Assembly: GCF_009936035.1 (NCBI RefSeq)
Contig: NZ_QWEO01000001.1
Span: forward strand, 186,001-250,000
Source: Neglectibacter sp. X58
Lineage (GTDB): Bacteria; Bacillota; Clostridia; Oscillospirales; Acutalibacteraceae
Direction: 5' to 3'
DNA: 64,000 nt
The notes beneath the pieces are model-generated. The model did not search any database, was not told the DNA's origin, and saw only the letters and a list, made by a program, of their open reading frames with translations. Within the stretch, counting starts at the first letter, position 1, and every line of letters starts with the position of its first letter. Positions 49,491 through 58,084 of the stretch are shown here, in pieces. The position numbers were made by a program, and so were the translations under genes.

Positions 49491-52097
49491 ATGGAAACAA
49501 AGACAGCGTATGAAATTGTGGAAAACACGGAAACATTCGAGAGAATGCTCCAGCGGGTGCGCGAGGCACAGAAGATCTATGCCTCCTACACCCAGGAGCA
49601 GGTAGACGAGATCTTCCGTGCCGCCGCCATGGCAGCAAACTTCCAGCGCATCCCGCTGGCCCGCATGGCTGTGGAAGAAACCGGCATGGGCGTGGTGGAA
49701 GACAAGGTTATCAAGAACCACTATGCCGCCGAGTATATCTACAATACGTACAAGAACACCAAAACCTGCGGCGTCATTGAGGAAGACCCGGCTTTCGGCA
49801 CGAAGAAGATTGCCGAGCCTATCGGCGTCATCGCGGCGGTTATCCCCACCACAAACCCCACTTCCACTGCCATCTTCAAAACCCTGCTGGCTTTAAAGAC
49901 CCGCAACGGCATCATCATCAGCCCCCATCCCCGGGCAAAGAAATGCACCATCGAGGCTGCAAAGGTTGTGCTGGACGCCGCCATCAAGGCAGGCGCCCCG
50001 GAAGGCCTCTTCGGCTGGATTGACGTGCCCTCCCTGGAGCTGACCAACAAGGTCATGGCGGAGGCCGACATCATCCTGGCAACAGGCGGCCCCGGCATGG
50101 TAAACGCCGCTTACTCCTCCGGCACCCCCGCTTTAGGCGTGGGCGCGGGCAACACCCCGGCTATTATCGACGACACCGCCGACGTTATCCTGGCTGTAAA
50201 CTCCATCATCCACTCCAAAACCTTTGACAACGGCATGATCTGCGCCTCCGAGCAGTCTGTTATTGTGCTGGACAAGGTTTATAAGCAGGTGAAAGACGAG
50301 TTCCAGAAGCGCGGCTGCTATTTCCTCAATAAATCCGAAACCGAGAAGGTTCGCAAGACCATCATCATCAACGGCGCCCTGAACGCAAAAATCGTAGGCC
50401 AGAAGGCCCACACCATTGCCGCCCTGGCAGGCGTGGAAGTGCCCGAGTCCACCAAAATCATCATCGGCGAGGTGGAGAGCGTGGACATCTCCGAGGAGTT
50501 TGCCCATGAGAAGCTGTCCCCGGTTCTTGCCATGTACAAGGCCACAGACTTTGACGACGCTGTTGCCAAGGCTGAGCAGCTTGTGGCAGACGGCGGCTAC
50601 GGCCACACATCCTCTCTGTACATCCACATTTCCGAAAAGGAAAAGATGGCAAAGCACCAGGCTGCTATGAAGACCTGCCGTATCTTAGTGAACACCCCCT
50701 CCTCCCAGGGCGGTATTGGCGACCTCTATAACTTCAAGCTGGCTCCCTCCCTCACGCTGGGCTGCGGCTCCTGGGGCGGCAACTCCGTCTCTGAGAACGT
50801 AGGCGTCAAGCACCTTATCAACGTAAAGACAGTTGCCGAGAGGAGAGAGAATATGCTGTGGTTCCGTGTGCCTGAGAAGGTATATTTCAAGAAGGGCTGC
50901 ATGCCCCTGGCTCTGGACGAGCTGAAGACCGAATATGGCAAGAAGAAGGCTTTCATCGTCACCGATACCTTCCTGTATCAGAACGGCTACACCAAGCCCA
51001 TCACCGACAAGCTGGACGAGATGAACATCCAGTATTCCTGCTTCTGGAACGTACAGCCCGATCCTACCCTGGCAAATGCCCTGGAGGGTGTCCAGCAGAT
51101 CCGCTCCTTCGAGCCTGATGTGATCATCGCCCTGGGCGGCGGTTCCGCCATGGACGCTGCCAAAATCATGTGGGTGCTCTATGAGCATCCGGATGCTGAC
51201 TTTGCTTCCATGTCCATGGACTTCATGGATATCCGCAAGCGCATCTATAAGTTCCCCAAAATGGGCGAGAAGGCCATGTTCGTAGCTATCCCCACCTCCG
51301 CCGGCACAGGCTCCGAGGTAACCCCCTTCGCTATTATCACAGACGAAAAGACTGGCACCAAGTGGCCCATTGCCGACTATGAGCTGCTGCCCAACATGGC
51401 AATTGTGGACGTGGACAACATGATGAACGCTCCCAGAGGCCTTACCAGCGCTTCCGGCATTGACGTAATGACCCATGCCATCGAGGCATATGTATCCATT
51501 ATGGCCACTCCCTTCACCGACGGCCTGGCCCTGCAGGCTATCAAGACTGTATTTGAATACCTGCCCTCCGCTTACGAGAACGGTGCAAACGATCCCATTG
51601 CCCGCGAGAAAATGGCAGAAGCCTCCTGCATGGCTGGCATGGCCTTTGCAAACGCCTTCCTGGGCGTGAACCACTCCATGGCCCATAAGCTGGGCGCTTA
51701 CCACCACCTGCCCCATGGCGTAGCAAACGCTGTTATCCTCACAGACGTTATCCGCTACAACTCCGCTGACGTTCCCACCAAGATGGGCACCTTCTCCCAG
51801 TACCAGTATCCCCACGCCAAGGAGCGCTATGTGGAAGCCGCCAAGTTCGCGGGTATCAAGGGCAAGAACGATGACGAAATCTTCGAGAACTTCATCGCGG
51901 CCCTGGAGGATCTGAAGGAGAAAATCGGCATCAAAAAGACCATTAAGGATTACGGCGTAGACGAGAAATACTTCCTGGATACCCTGGACGAGATGGTGGA
52001 GAACGCCTTTAACGACCAGTGTACAGGCGCCAACCCCCGTTATCCGCTGATGAGCGAGATTAAAGATATCTACCTCAAGTGCTATTATGGTAAATAA
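49491..52097 (+). CDS. adhE: bifunctional acetaldehyde-CoA/alcohol dehydrogenase
   Basis: 868 residues. The N-terminal CoA-acylating aldehyde dehydrogenase has its catalytic Cys in 'NGMICASEQSV'. The C-terminal iron-dependent alcohol dehydrogenase has 'ALGGGSAMDAAK', 'PTSAGTGSEVTPFA' and the metal His residues in 'NHSMAHKLGAYHHLPHG'. It reduces acetyl-CoA to ethanol, recycling NADH, and forms spirosome filaments in known homologues. ATG 49491 is preferred because AAAGGA lies 11 nt upstream; ATG 49479 overlaps that site. Its codon use is noticeably more restricted than its neighbours', consistent with high expression. Probably Rex-controlled. Confidence 0.97.
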   Translation: METKTAYEIVENTETFERMLQRVREAQKIYASYTQEQVDEIFRAAAMAANFQRIPLARMAVEETGMGVVEDKVIKNHYAAEYIYNTYKNTKTCGVIEEDPAFGTKKIAEPIGVIAAVIPTTNPTSTAIFKTLLALKTRNGIIISPHPRAKKCTIEAAKVVLDAAIKAGAPEGLFGWIDVPSLELTNKVMAEADIILATGGPGMVNAAYSSGTPALGVGAGNTPAIIDDTADVILAVNSIIHSKTFDNGMICASEQSVIVLDKVYKQVKDEFQKRGCYFLNKSETEKVRKTIIINGALNAKIVGQKAHTIAALAGVEVPESTKIIIGEVESVDISEEFAHEKLSPVLAMYKATDFDDAVAKAEQLVADGGYGHTSSLYIHISEKEKMAKHQAAMKTCRILVNTPSSQGGIGDLYNFKLAPSLTLGCGSWGGNSVSENVGVKHLINVKTVAERRENMLWFRVPEKVYFKKGCMPLALDELKTEYGKKKAFIVTDTFLYQNGYTKPITDKLDEMNIQYSCFWNVQPDPTLANALEGVQQIRSFEPDVIIALGGGSAMDAAKIMWVLYEHPDADFASMSMDFMDIRKRIYKFPKMGEKAMFVAIPTSAGTGSEVTPFAIITDEKTGTKWPIADYELLPNMAIVDVDNMMNAPRGLTSASGIDVMTHAIEAYVSIMATPFTDGLALQAIKTVFEYLPSAYENGANDPIAREKMAEASCMAGMAFANAFLGVNHSMAHKLGAYHHLPHGVANAVILTDVIRYNSADVPTKMGTFSQYQYPHAKERYVEAAKFAGIKGKNDDEIFENFIAALEDLKEKIGIKKTIKDYGVDEKYFLDTLDEMVENAFNDQCTGANPRYPLMSEIKDIYLKCYYGK

Positions 52098-52135
52098 GAG
52101 AGGGCCAATCCCTTCCCTTTTGCGAACTTCATCCG

Positions 52136-52156
52136 GGCAGGGCGGAAAGCCCTGCC
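52136..52156 (+). terminator. hairpin after adhE
   Basis: GGCAGGGC pairs with GCCCTGCC around GGAAA, 39 nt after adhE and 50 nt before the next gene. It lacks a T tail and could set differential expression rather than full termination. Confidence 0.5.
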
Positions 52157-52205
52157 GGAGGGAGGGCGCTTCCCACAAATCAAGAAAGGAAGATGAGCAT
52201 ATCAT

Positions 52206-52958
52206 ATGAAACTGGAAAAGGTAATCGCTGTCCGCACCTCCAAGACTATTTACCGTGATGGGGATCACGTTGTCAAGGTATTCGACGAGGGCTATTCCAA
52301 GTCCGACATTTTGAACGAAGCTCTGAACATCGCCCGGGTAGAGGAGACTGGCCTCTCCATCCCTGGCGTGGAAGCTGTCACCATGGTAGACGGCAAATGG
52401 GCCATTGTAACCGATTTTATCGAGGGCAAGACCCTGGCCCGCCTGATGACAGAGGATCATGAGAACTATGCCCAGTATATGGAGCGCCTGGTGGATATCC
52501 AGTTGGAAATGCACGCAACTCCCGCTCCCGCCATGCTGAACAAGCTCAAGGACAAGATGAAGCGCAAGATTTCCCAGACCGGCCTGGACGCCACCACCCG
52601 TTACGAGCTGGATGCCCGCCTCCATGGCATGCCCAAGCACAACAAGCTGTGCCATGGCGACTTTAACCCCTCCAACGTGGTGATTAAGCCTGACGGCAGC
52701 TACGCCATCCTGGACTGGGCGCACGCCACCCAGGGCAATGCCAGCGCCGACGCAGCCCGTACTTATCTGCTGTTCTGGCTGGGCGGCGACATTGAAGGCG
52801 CCGAGCTGTACCTGGATCTCTTCTGCAAGAAGAGCGATACCGCTAAGCAGTATGTGCAGAAGTGGCTGCCCATCGTAGCCGCCTCCCAGTCCGTAAAGGG
52901 CAAGGAAGAGGAAAAGGAATTCCTCATGCACTGGGTAAACGTGGTGGAATACGAATAA
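52206..52958 (+). CDS. APH-like small-molecule or protein kinase (TIGR02172-type)
   Basis: 250 residues, choline/aminoglycoside kinase fold. Catalytic loop 'LCHGDFNPSNVVIKPDG' and metal-binding 'AILDWAHATQGNASADAARTYLLF' are intact. The N-terminal 'KTIYRDGDHVVKVFDEGYSKSDILNEALNIARV' gives the ATP-binding Lys. The substrate is unknown; this gut-anaerobe family is not known to give antibiotic resistance. It sits between adhE and a sensory hydrogenase/PP2C cluster with similar codon use, so a kinase role opposing the phosphatase is conceivable but unproven. Confidence 0.8.
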   Translation: MKLEKVIAVRTSKTIYRDGDHVVKVFDEGYSKSDILNEALNIARVEETGLSIPGVEAVTMVDGKWAIVTDFIEGKTLARLMTEDHENYAQYMERLVDIQLEMHATPAPAMLNKLKDKMKRKISQTGLDATTRYELDARLHGMPKHNKLCHGDFNPSNVVIKPDGSYAILDWAHATQGNASADAARTYLLFWLGGDIEGAELYLDLFCKKSDTAKQYVQKWLPIVAASQSVKGKEEEKEFLMHWVNVVEYE

Positions 52959-52978
52959 CCAACGTAACGTTGGATCTG

Positions 52979-53088
52979 AGACGCGGGAACGCTCACTGCG
53001 TTCGCTGCCTTGCGGTCATTTTCGCCGCGTCGCTTCGTGCCGCGCTTACGTAGGCCATCGCGCGCCCGGCCTGCTCCCGCAGAGCGTC
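52979..53088. repeat. GC-rich palindromic intergenic element
   Basis: Outer arms GACGC/GCGTC and GCGGGA/TCCCGC enclose about 90 bp containing many CGCT/GCGT steps (for example CACTGCGTTCGCTGCC). Composition and texture differ from the surroundings. It looks like a dispersed palindromic repeat, but only one copy is in the window. Confidence 0.45.
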
Positions 53089-53116
53089 TTACTTTGAGAA
53101 CAAAGCAGAGGGGAGA

Positions 53117-53144
53117 GGGCCTGCCGTTTCCGGCAGGCTTTATC
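53117..53144 (+). terminator. terminator before the [2Fe-2S] protein gene
   Basis: GCCTGCCG pairs with CGGCAGGC around TTTC, followed by TTTATCCCC. Confidence 0.7.
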
Positions 53145-53213
53145 CCCATAAATTAAAAAGGCAATCTCTTGCCATAGCAATTCAGCTTTATAGCTGAGAA
53201 AGGAAGATCCACT

Positions 53214-53456
53214 ATGAAATGTACAATTTGCATTGGCAGTTCCTGCCATCTGAAAGGCTCCCGGCAGATCGTGGAGCAGCTCCAGTATCTCGTGAAAGAG
53301 AACCACCTGGAGGACAAGGTGGAGCTGGGCGGCACCTTCTGCATGGGCAACTGTGTAAACGGCGTCAACGTCACCTTGGATGACAAGCTGTATTCTCTCT
53401 CTCCCGAGACTACCAAGGATTTCTTCGATAAGGAAATCCTTGCAAAAGTACAATAA
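53214..53456 (+). CDS. thioredoxin-fold [2Fe-2S] ferredoxin-like protein
   Basis: 80 residues. Cysteines in 'CIGSSCH' (Cx4C) and 'CMGNC' (Cx3C) fit the [2Fe-2S] site of the NuoE/HydC/HymA C-terminal thioredoxin-like ferredoxin. Such small proteins are encoded with [FeFe]-hydrogenases and pass electrons to or from them. AGAAAGGAAG precedes the ATG. It lies 148 bp before hydS and is likely part of the same hydrogenase region. Confidence 0.85.
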   Translation: MKCTICIGSSCHLKGSRQIVEQLQYLVKENHLEDKVELGGTFCMGNCVNGVNVTLDDKLYSLSPETTKDFFDKEILAKVQ

Positions 53457-53529
53457 AAAGGAACTTTTGATAGGGCGCTCCATCCGTGTTCACCATGGGT
53501 GGAGTTTCCCCTACCATCATGTCCTTGGG

Positions 53530-53619
53530 AAAAATACGGAAGAAAGGAACGATACCGGGCGCAAAAAGCAGTTGTTTTTCCTTTTTGTGCAAATCCAGTA
53601 TCGCATGGCGATTTACATG
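53530..53619 (+). promoter_or_regulatory. hairpin start-site element, copy C (hydS)
   Basis: AAAAATAC, AGAAAGGAAC (53541-53550), stem GATAC (53551-53555) with GTATC (53598-53602), inner GCGCAAAAAG (53559-53568) with CTTTTTGTGC (53581-53590) including one G-T wobble, then GC-ATG (53605) and a second in-frame ATG at 53617. The change from GCAC to GCGC with pairing kept supports an RNA structure. Confidence 0.7.
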
Positions 53620-55290
53620 GCTGAATATTTGAAACTGAAAAAATCCAACTGTGTCAACTGCTATAAATGCATTCGGCACTGTCCGGTAAAGTCTATCAAG
53701 TTCTCCTCCGACCAGGCGCACATCGTCTCAGACGAGTGCATCCTCTGCGGGCAGTGCTTCGTGGTCTGCCCCCAGAACGCCAAAGAGGTGCGGGGAGACG
53801 TGGTGAAGGCCCTGGAGCTGATGAAGAAAGGCCCGGTGATTGCAAGCGTTGCCCCTTCCTTTGTGGCAAACTATTCCGGCGCCACCATCGCCACCATGGA
53901 AGCAGCCCTGAAAAAGCTGGGCTTTGCCTCTGCCGAGGAGACAGCCGAGGGCGCGTCCATCGTGAAGAAGCAGTATGAAAAAATGGTCAAAGACGCCCGC
54001 CAGGACGTGATCATCTCCTCCTGCTGCCACTCTGTAAACCTTTTAATCGAGAAATACCATCCCGAGGTGCTGCCCTATCTTGCCACAGTGGTGTCTCCCA
54101 TGCAGGCCCACTGCCGGAAAATCAAGGCTGCCAATCCCGGCGCGTCCACAGTGTTCATCGGCCCCTGCATCTCCAAAAAAGCCGAGGCCGAATCATATCC
54201 CGGGGATGTAGACTGCGTGCTCACCTTTGAAGAGCTGAGCGAGTGGCTCAAGCAGGAGGGCGTCACCGTCGAAAAGGGCGAGGATAACCTGGACGAAAGC
54301 CGCGCCCGCCTGTTCCCCACCAGCGGCGGAATCCTGCGCACCATGGAGCAGGATTCCCCGGAATACAGCTATCTAGTGGTAGACGGCATTGACAACTGCA
54401 TCCAGGCCCTGAACGACATCAAAGAAGGCAGGCTCCGCAAGTGCTTTATTGAGATGTCCATCTGCGCCGGCAGCTGCATTGGCGGCCCCGCCATGGAACA
54501 TGCCCAGCGCCGCCCGGTCAGCGACTACATAGAGGTAGACCGCTATGCGGGCCGGAAGGATTTCGCCATTCCCCAGCCGGAAGAGAAGGATCTGGTGAAG
54601 GATCACAAGTTTATTGGCCTGCACCGCAATATGCCCGGCCAGAATGACATTGAAGAAATCCTGCGCAAAATGGGCAAAAACAATCCTGAACAGGAACTTA
54701 ACTGCGGTGCCTGCGGCTACAGCACCTGCCGGGAAAAGGCTATCGCCGTATACCAGGGCAAGGCCAATATCAACATGTGCCTGCCCTTCTTAAAGGATAA
54801 GGCAGAGTCCTTCTCCGATACCATCATCAACAACACGCCTAACGGCATCATTGTCTTAAACGAGCAGTTGGAGGTGCAGCAGATCAATGCCGCCGCCTGC
54901 CACATTATGAATATCCGCTATGCCTCCGATGTGCTGGGGGATCAGGTCATCCGCATTCTCGATCCCAAGGTGTTCCTGGATGTCATGCAGACCGGCCAGG
55001 CTGTGCGGGACGAGAAGGTTTATCTGGCGGAATACAAGCGCTATGTAGAGCAGAGCGTCATCTATGACAAGGGCTACCGCATTGTTATGTGCATTATGCG
55101 CGACGTTACCGATGAGGAGCGCCAGCGCCAGCGCAAAGAAGAAATCAGCCACTCCACCATCGAAGTGACGGATAACGTCATTGAGAAGCAAATGCGCGTG
55201 GTGCAGGAAATCGCCTCTCTGCTGGGCGAAACTACTGCCGAGACAAAAATCGCGCTCACTAAGTTAAAGGATTCCCTGAAAGATGAATAA
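53605..55290 (+). CDS. hydS: sensory [FeFe]-hydrogenase with PAS domain (HydS, group C type)
   Basis: 561 residues from ATG 53605 (557 from ATG 53617). In order: two [4Fe-4S] ferredoxin motifs ('CVNCYKCIRHCPVKS', 'CILCGQCFVVCPQ'), an H-cluster domain with modified motifs ('SSCCHSVN', 'GPCISKKAE', 'EMSICAGSCIGG'), a CGACGYSTC-type [4Fe-4S] domain, a PAS domain ('NNTPNGIIVLNEQLEVQQIN') and a short C-terminal helix. Group C enzymes are thought to sense hydrogen rather than turn it over efficiently, and signal through the PAS end. The 3' end overlaps the PP2C gene by 8 nt. Hairpin element C provides the start. Confidence 0.9.
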   Translation: MAIYMAEYLKLKKSNCVNCYKCIRHCPVKSIKFSSDQAHIVSDECILCGQCFVVCPQNAKEVRGDVVKALELMKKGPVIASVAPSFVANYSGATIATMEAALKKLGFASAEETAEGASIVKKQYEKMVKDARQDVIISSCCHSVNLLIEKYHPEVLPYLATVVSPMQAHCRKIKAANPGASTVFIGPCISKKAEAESYPGDVDCVLTFEELSEWLKQEGVTVEKGEDNLDESRARLFPTSGGILRTMEQDSPEYSYLVVDGIDNCIQALNDIKEGRLRKCFIEMSICAGSCIGGPAMEHAQRRPVSDYIEVDRYAGRKDFAIPQPEEKDLVKDHKFIGLHRNMPGQNDIEEILRKMGKNNPEQELNCGACGYSTCREKAIAVYQGKANINMCLPFLKDKAESFSDTIINNTPNGIIVLNEQLEVQQINAAACHIMNIRYASDVLGDQVIRILDPKVFLDVMQTGQAVRDEKVYLAEYKRYVEQSVIYDKGYRIVMCIMRDVTDEERQRQRKEEISHSTIEVTDNVIEKQMRVVQEIASLLGETTAETKIALTKLKDSLKDE

Positions 55291-56455
55291 TTTATGTAGT
55301 GACATCGGGTATACCAGCATCCATAAATGGGGCGAGCAGCTTTGCGGCGATCGGGTGGAGATTGTCGAGCAAGGCGAAAACTCCACTGTAGTGGTGCTGG
55401 CAGACGGCATGGGCAGCGGCGTAAAGGCCAACATCCTGTCGTCCCTCACATCCAAGATTATCTCGACCATGATGGCGGCGAACATGTCCATTGAGGACTG
55501 CGTCTCCACCATTGCCGCCACCCTGCCTGTGTGCGCGGTGCGGCAGGTGGCCTATTCCACGTTCACCATCATCCACATCATCGACAATGAAGAAGCGGAG
55601 ATCATCCAGTATGATAACCCCCTCCTGATCCTCCTGCGGGACGGCAAATTTGTGGAAATCCCCAAAACCGGCAATGAGATTGAAGGGAAAATGATCTACC
55701 GCTCCCGCATCAAGCTCCAGGAAAACGATTTTCTCTTTACCATGAGTGACGGCACCATCCACGCAGGCGTGGGCCAGTCCCTGAACTTCGGCTGGCAGCG
55801 CCCGGAAATCATCAAGTTTCTGGAAATGATGTATGACCCCTCCTACACGGCCAAAACCTACAGCACCCTGCTGGTGGAGGAGTGCAACCACCTTTACGGC
55901 GGCCATCCCGGAGACGACACCACTGTGGCCTGTGTAAAAATACGCAACCGCCAGCAGGTGAACCTGATGATAGGCCCGCCCTCTGACCGTAAGGATGTAA
56001 ACAAAATGCAGGCCCTGTTCCATTCCAAGGAGGGCAAGCACATTGTCTGCGGCGGCACCACCTCCACTATCACCTCCGAATACCTGAAGAAGCCCATGAT
56101 AGCCGATTTGGACTATCTGGATCCGGAAATCCCGCCCATAGCCAAAATCGAGGGCGTGGACCTGGTCACCGAAGGCGTCATCACTATCAGCAAGGTGGTA
56201 GACTATGCCAAGGACTTCCTCCAGGACAACGAGTCCTATACAGAGTGGGGCTACAAGCGGGACGGCGCGTCCCTCATTGCCCGTATGCTCTTTGAGGAGG
56301 CCACGGATATCAACTTCTTTGTGGGCCGGGCTGTAAACCCCGCCCACCAGAACCCCAACCTGCCCATCAGCTTCAACATCAAGATGCGTCTGGTGGAGGA
56401 GCTGAGCGAATGTCTGAAAGCTATGGGCAAGCGCATTAAAGTAAGCTATTTCTAA
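55283..56455 (+). CDS. SpoIIE-type PP2C protein phosphatase, hydrogenase-signalling partner
   Basis: 390 residues. PP2C/SpoIIE motifs: 'VVLADGMGSGVKANILSSLTSKIIS', 'LFTMSDGTIHAG' and 'GHPGDDTTVACVKI', giving the metal Asp residues. No membrane segment, unlike SpoIIE itself. The C-terminal 150 residues are unassigned. It overlaps hydS by 8 nt and is followed by hydA. PP2C phosphatases next to PAS-containing group C hydrogenases are a known arrangement, read as an output of H2 sensing; the phosphoprotein target is unknown. Confidence 0.88.
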   Translation: MNNLCSDIGYTSIHKWGEQLCGDRVEIVEQGENSTVVVLADGMGSGVKANILSSLTSKIISTMMAANMSIEDCVSTIAATLPVCAVRQVAYSTFTIIHIIDNEEAEIIQYDNPLLILLRDGKFVEIPKTGNEIEGKMIYRSRIKLQENDFLFTMSDGTIHAGVGQSLNFGWQRPEIIKFLEMMYDPSYTAKTYSTLLVEECNHLYGGHPGDDTTVACVKIRNRQQVNLMIGPPSDRKDVNKMQALFHSKEGKHIVCGGTTSTITSEYLKKPMIADLDYLDPEIPPIAKIEGVDLVTEGVITISKVVDYAKDFLQDNESYTEWGYKRDGASLIARMLFEEATDINFFVGRAVNPAHQNPNLPISFNIKMRLVEELSECLKAMGKRIKVSYF

Positions 56456-56550
56456 GAAAAAACAATGCCCCATGTGGCGGCTGCACCGCAGGGCCGAACC
56501 GCCCGCCGGAAACGGTTTTGTGCAGCATCGCCGGAAAGGAGAATGGGACT

Positions 56551-57993
56551 ATGCCAATTCCCGGACAAGCGGAATGGAAATTTGACACGAAAGTGCAGTA
56601 CATCAAATATAAGGTGCTGCGCGAGGTGGCCCGGTGCGCCTTTGAAGACCGGCTGCTTGCCACCTATACGGAAATCCCCAAACTCATCGTCAAGGATAAG
56701 CCCACCATGCGCTGCTGCATCTATAAGGAGCGCGCCATTGTAGAGGAGCGCATCCGTCTGGCTATGGGCGGCAATAAGGATAACCCCAACGTCATTGAGG
56801 TTATTGACATTGCCTGCGACGAGTGTTCCAAGAGCGGCTATAACGTAGGCAGCGCTTGCCGCGGATGCCTGGCCCACCGCTGCGCCGATGTGTGCCCCCG
56901 GGGTGCCATCAGCTTTGATGAGCACCAGAAGGCCCACATTGACAAAAGCAAGTGCGTAGACTGCGGCCGCTGCGCCCAGGTCTGCCCCTACAGCGCCATT
57001 GTAAACGAAAAGCGCCCCTGCGAGAAGGCCTGCAAGGTGAAGGCCATCAGCATGGCAGAGGGGGGAGAAGCTGCCATCGACAACAGCAAGTGCATCTCCT
57101 GCGGTGCCTGCGCATATATGTGCCCCTTTGGCGCCATTGTGGATAAATCCTTTATCCTGGACGTGGTGAAGCTGATAAAGGAGAGCGGGAACAACGAAAA
57201 GTATAAGCTGTACGCGGTTATCGCCCCCTCCATCTCCAGCCAGTTCACCTATGCCAAGCTGGGCCAGGTGATTTCCGGTATCAAGGAGCTGGGCTTCTTC
57301 ACCGTTGTGGAAGCGGCCTTGGGAGCCGATATGGTAGCCTATGCCGAGTCTGCGGAGCTTGCGGAAAAGGGCTTCCTCACCAGCTCTTGCTGCCCCGCCT
57401 TTGTGGACTATGTAGAGAAAGCTTTCCCCCAGATGAAAGAGCACGTTTCCCACAACCTGTCCCCAGCAGCCACTATCGCCCAGTACATCAAGGAGACAGA
57501 TCCCACCGCGAAAATCGTATTTATCGGGCCTTGCACCGCCAAAAAGATGGAGTTCCAGAAAGAGGGCCTCAAGGACATTATCGACTCCACTATTACCTTT
57601 GAGGAGCTGCAGGCCCTGTTCGACAGCAGGGATATCGACCTGAAATCCCTGCCGGAGGACGTGTTGGACAACGCCTCCTACTATGGGCGCATCTTTGCCC
57701 GCAGCGGCGGTCTCAGCGATGCTGTGGCCCAGGGCCTCAAGGAGCAGGACATTGAGTTTGATCTGAAAGCAGTGCCCTGCGACGGCATTGAAGCCTGCCG
57801 CGTGGCCCTGCTGAAGGCCTCCAAGGGCCTCCTGCCCGGCAACTTTATTGAGGGCATGGCCTGTGTGGGCGGATGCATCGGCGGTGCCGGATGCCTGACC
57901 CATGGGGAAAAGAACAAGGCTGACGTAGACAAATACGGCAAGGAAGCCTATGAGAAAACCATCTCCGACGCAATCGGCATGATGAAGAAATAA
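56551..57993 (+). CDS. hydA: [FeFe]-hydrogenase, group B-like catalytic
   Basis: 480 residues. The N-terminal region has several [4Fe-4S] sites ('CRGCLAHRCADVCP', 'CVDCGRCAQVCPYSAI', 'CISCGACAYMCPFGAI'). H-cluster motifs: L1 'TSSCCPAF', L2 'GPCTAKKMEF', L3 'EGMACVGGCIGGAG'. The PAF form of L1 fits group B enzymes. It probably evolves H2 from reduced ferredoxin. The start at 56551 has AAAGGAG 9 nt upstream. It lies 95 bp after the PP2C gene. Maturation genes hydE/F/G are not in the window. Confidence 0.93.
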   Translation: MPIPGQAEWKFDTKVQYIKYKVLREVARCAFEDRLLATYTEIPKLIVKDKPTMRCCIYKERAIVEERIRLAMGGNKDNPNVIEVIDIACDECSKSGYNVGSACRGCLAHRCADVCPRGAISFDEHQKAHIDKSKCVDCGRCAQVCPYSAIVNEKRPCEKACKVKAISMAEGGEAAIDNSKCISCGACAYMCPFGAIVDKSFILDVVKLIKESGNNEKYKLYAVIAPSISSQFTYAKLGQVISGIKELGFFTVVEAALGADMVAYAESAELAEKGFLTSSCCPAFVDYVEKAFPQMKEHVSHNLSPAATIAQYIKETDPTAKIVFIGPCTAKKMEFQKEGLKDIIDSTITFEELQALFDSRDIDLKSLPEDVLDNASYYGRIFARSGGLSDAVAQGLKEQDIEFDLKAVPCDGIEACRVALLKASKGLLPGNFIEGMACVGGCIGGAGCLTHGEKNKADVDKYGKEAYEKTISDAIGMMKK

Positions 57994-58020
57994 GAAGCAG
58001 AGCTTTTCCTGCCTGCTTTC

Positions 58021-58051
58021 AGGCGGCGCGCTGATGAAGCGCGCCGCTTTT
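58021..58051 (+). terminator. terminator of the hydrogenase genes
   Basis: GGCGGCGCGC pairs with GCGCGCCGC around TGATGAA, followed by TTTTC. Confidence 0.85.
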
Positions 58052-58084
58052 CGGAAGCTGGCAAGGGAGAAAGAGAGGAAAAAC

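Noticed and set aside
50685-52931. 748-codon open frame antisense to adhE
   Set aside because: It is a shadow of the biased codon use of adhE and the following kinase; no start site or domain, and it runs through two real genes.
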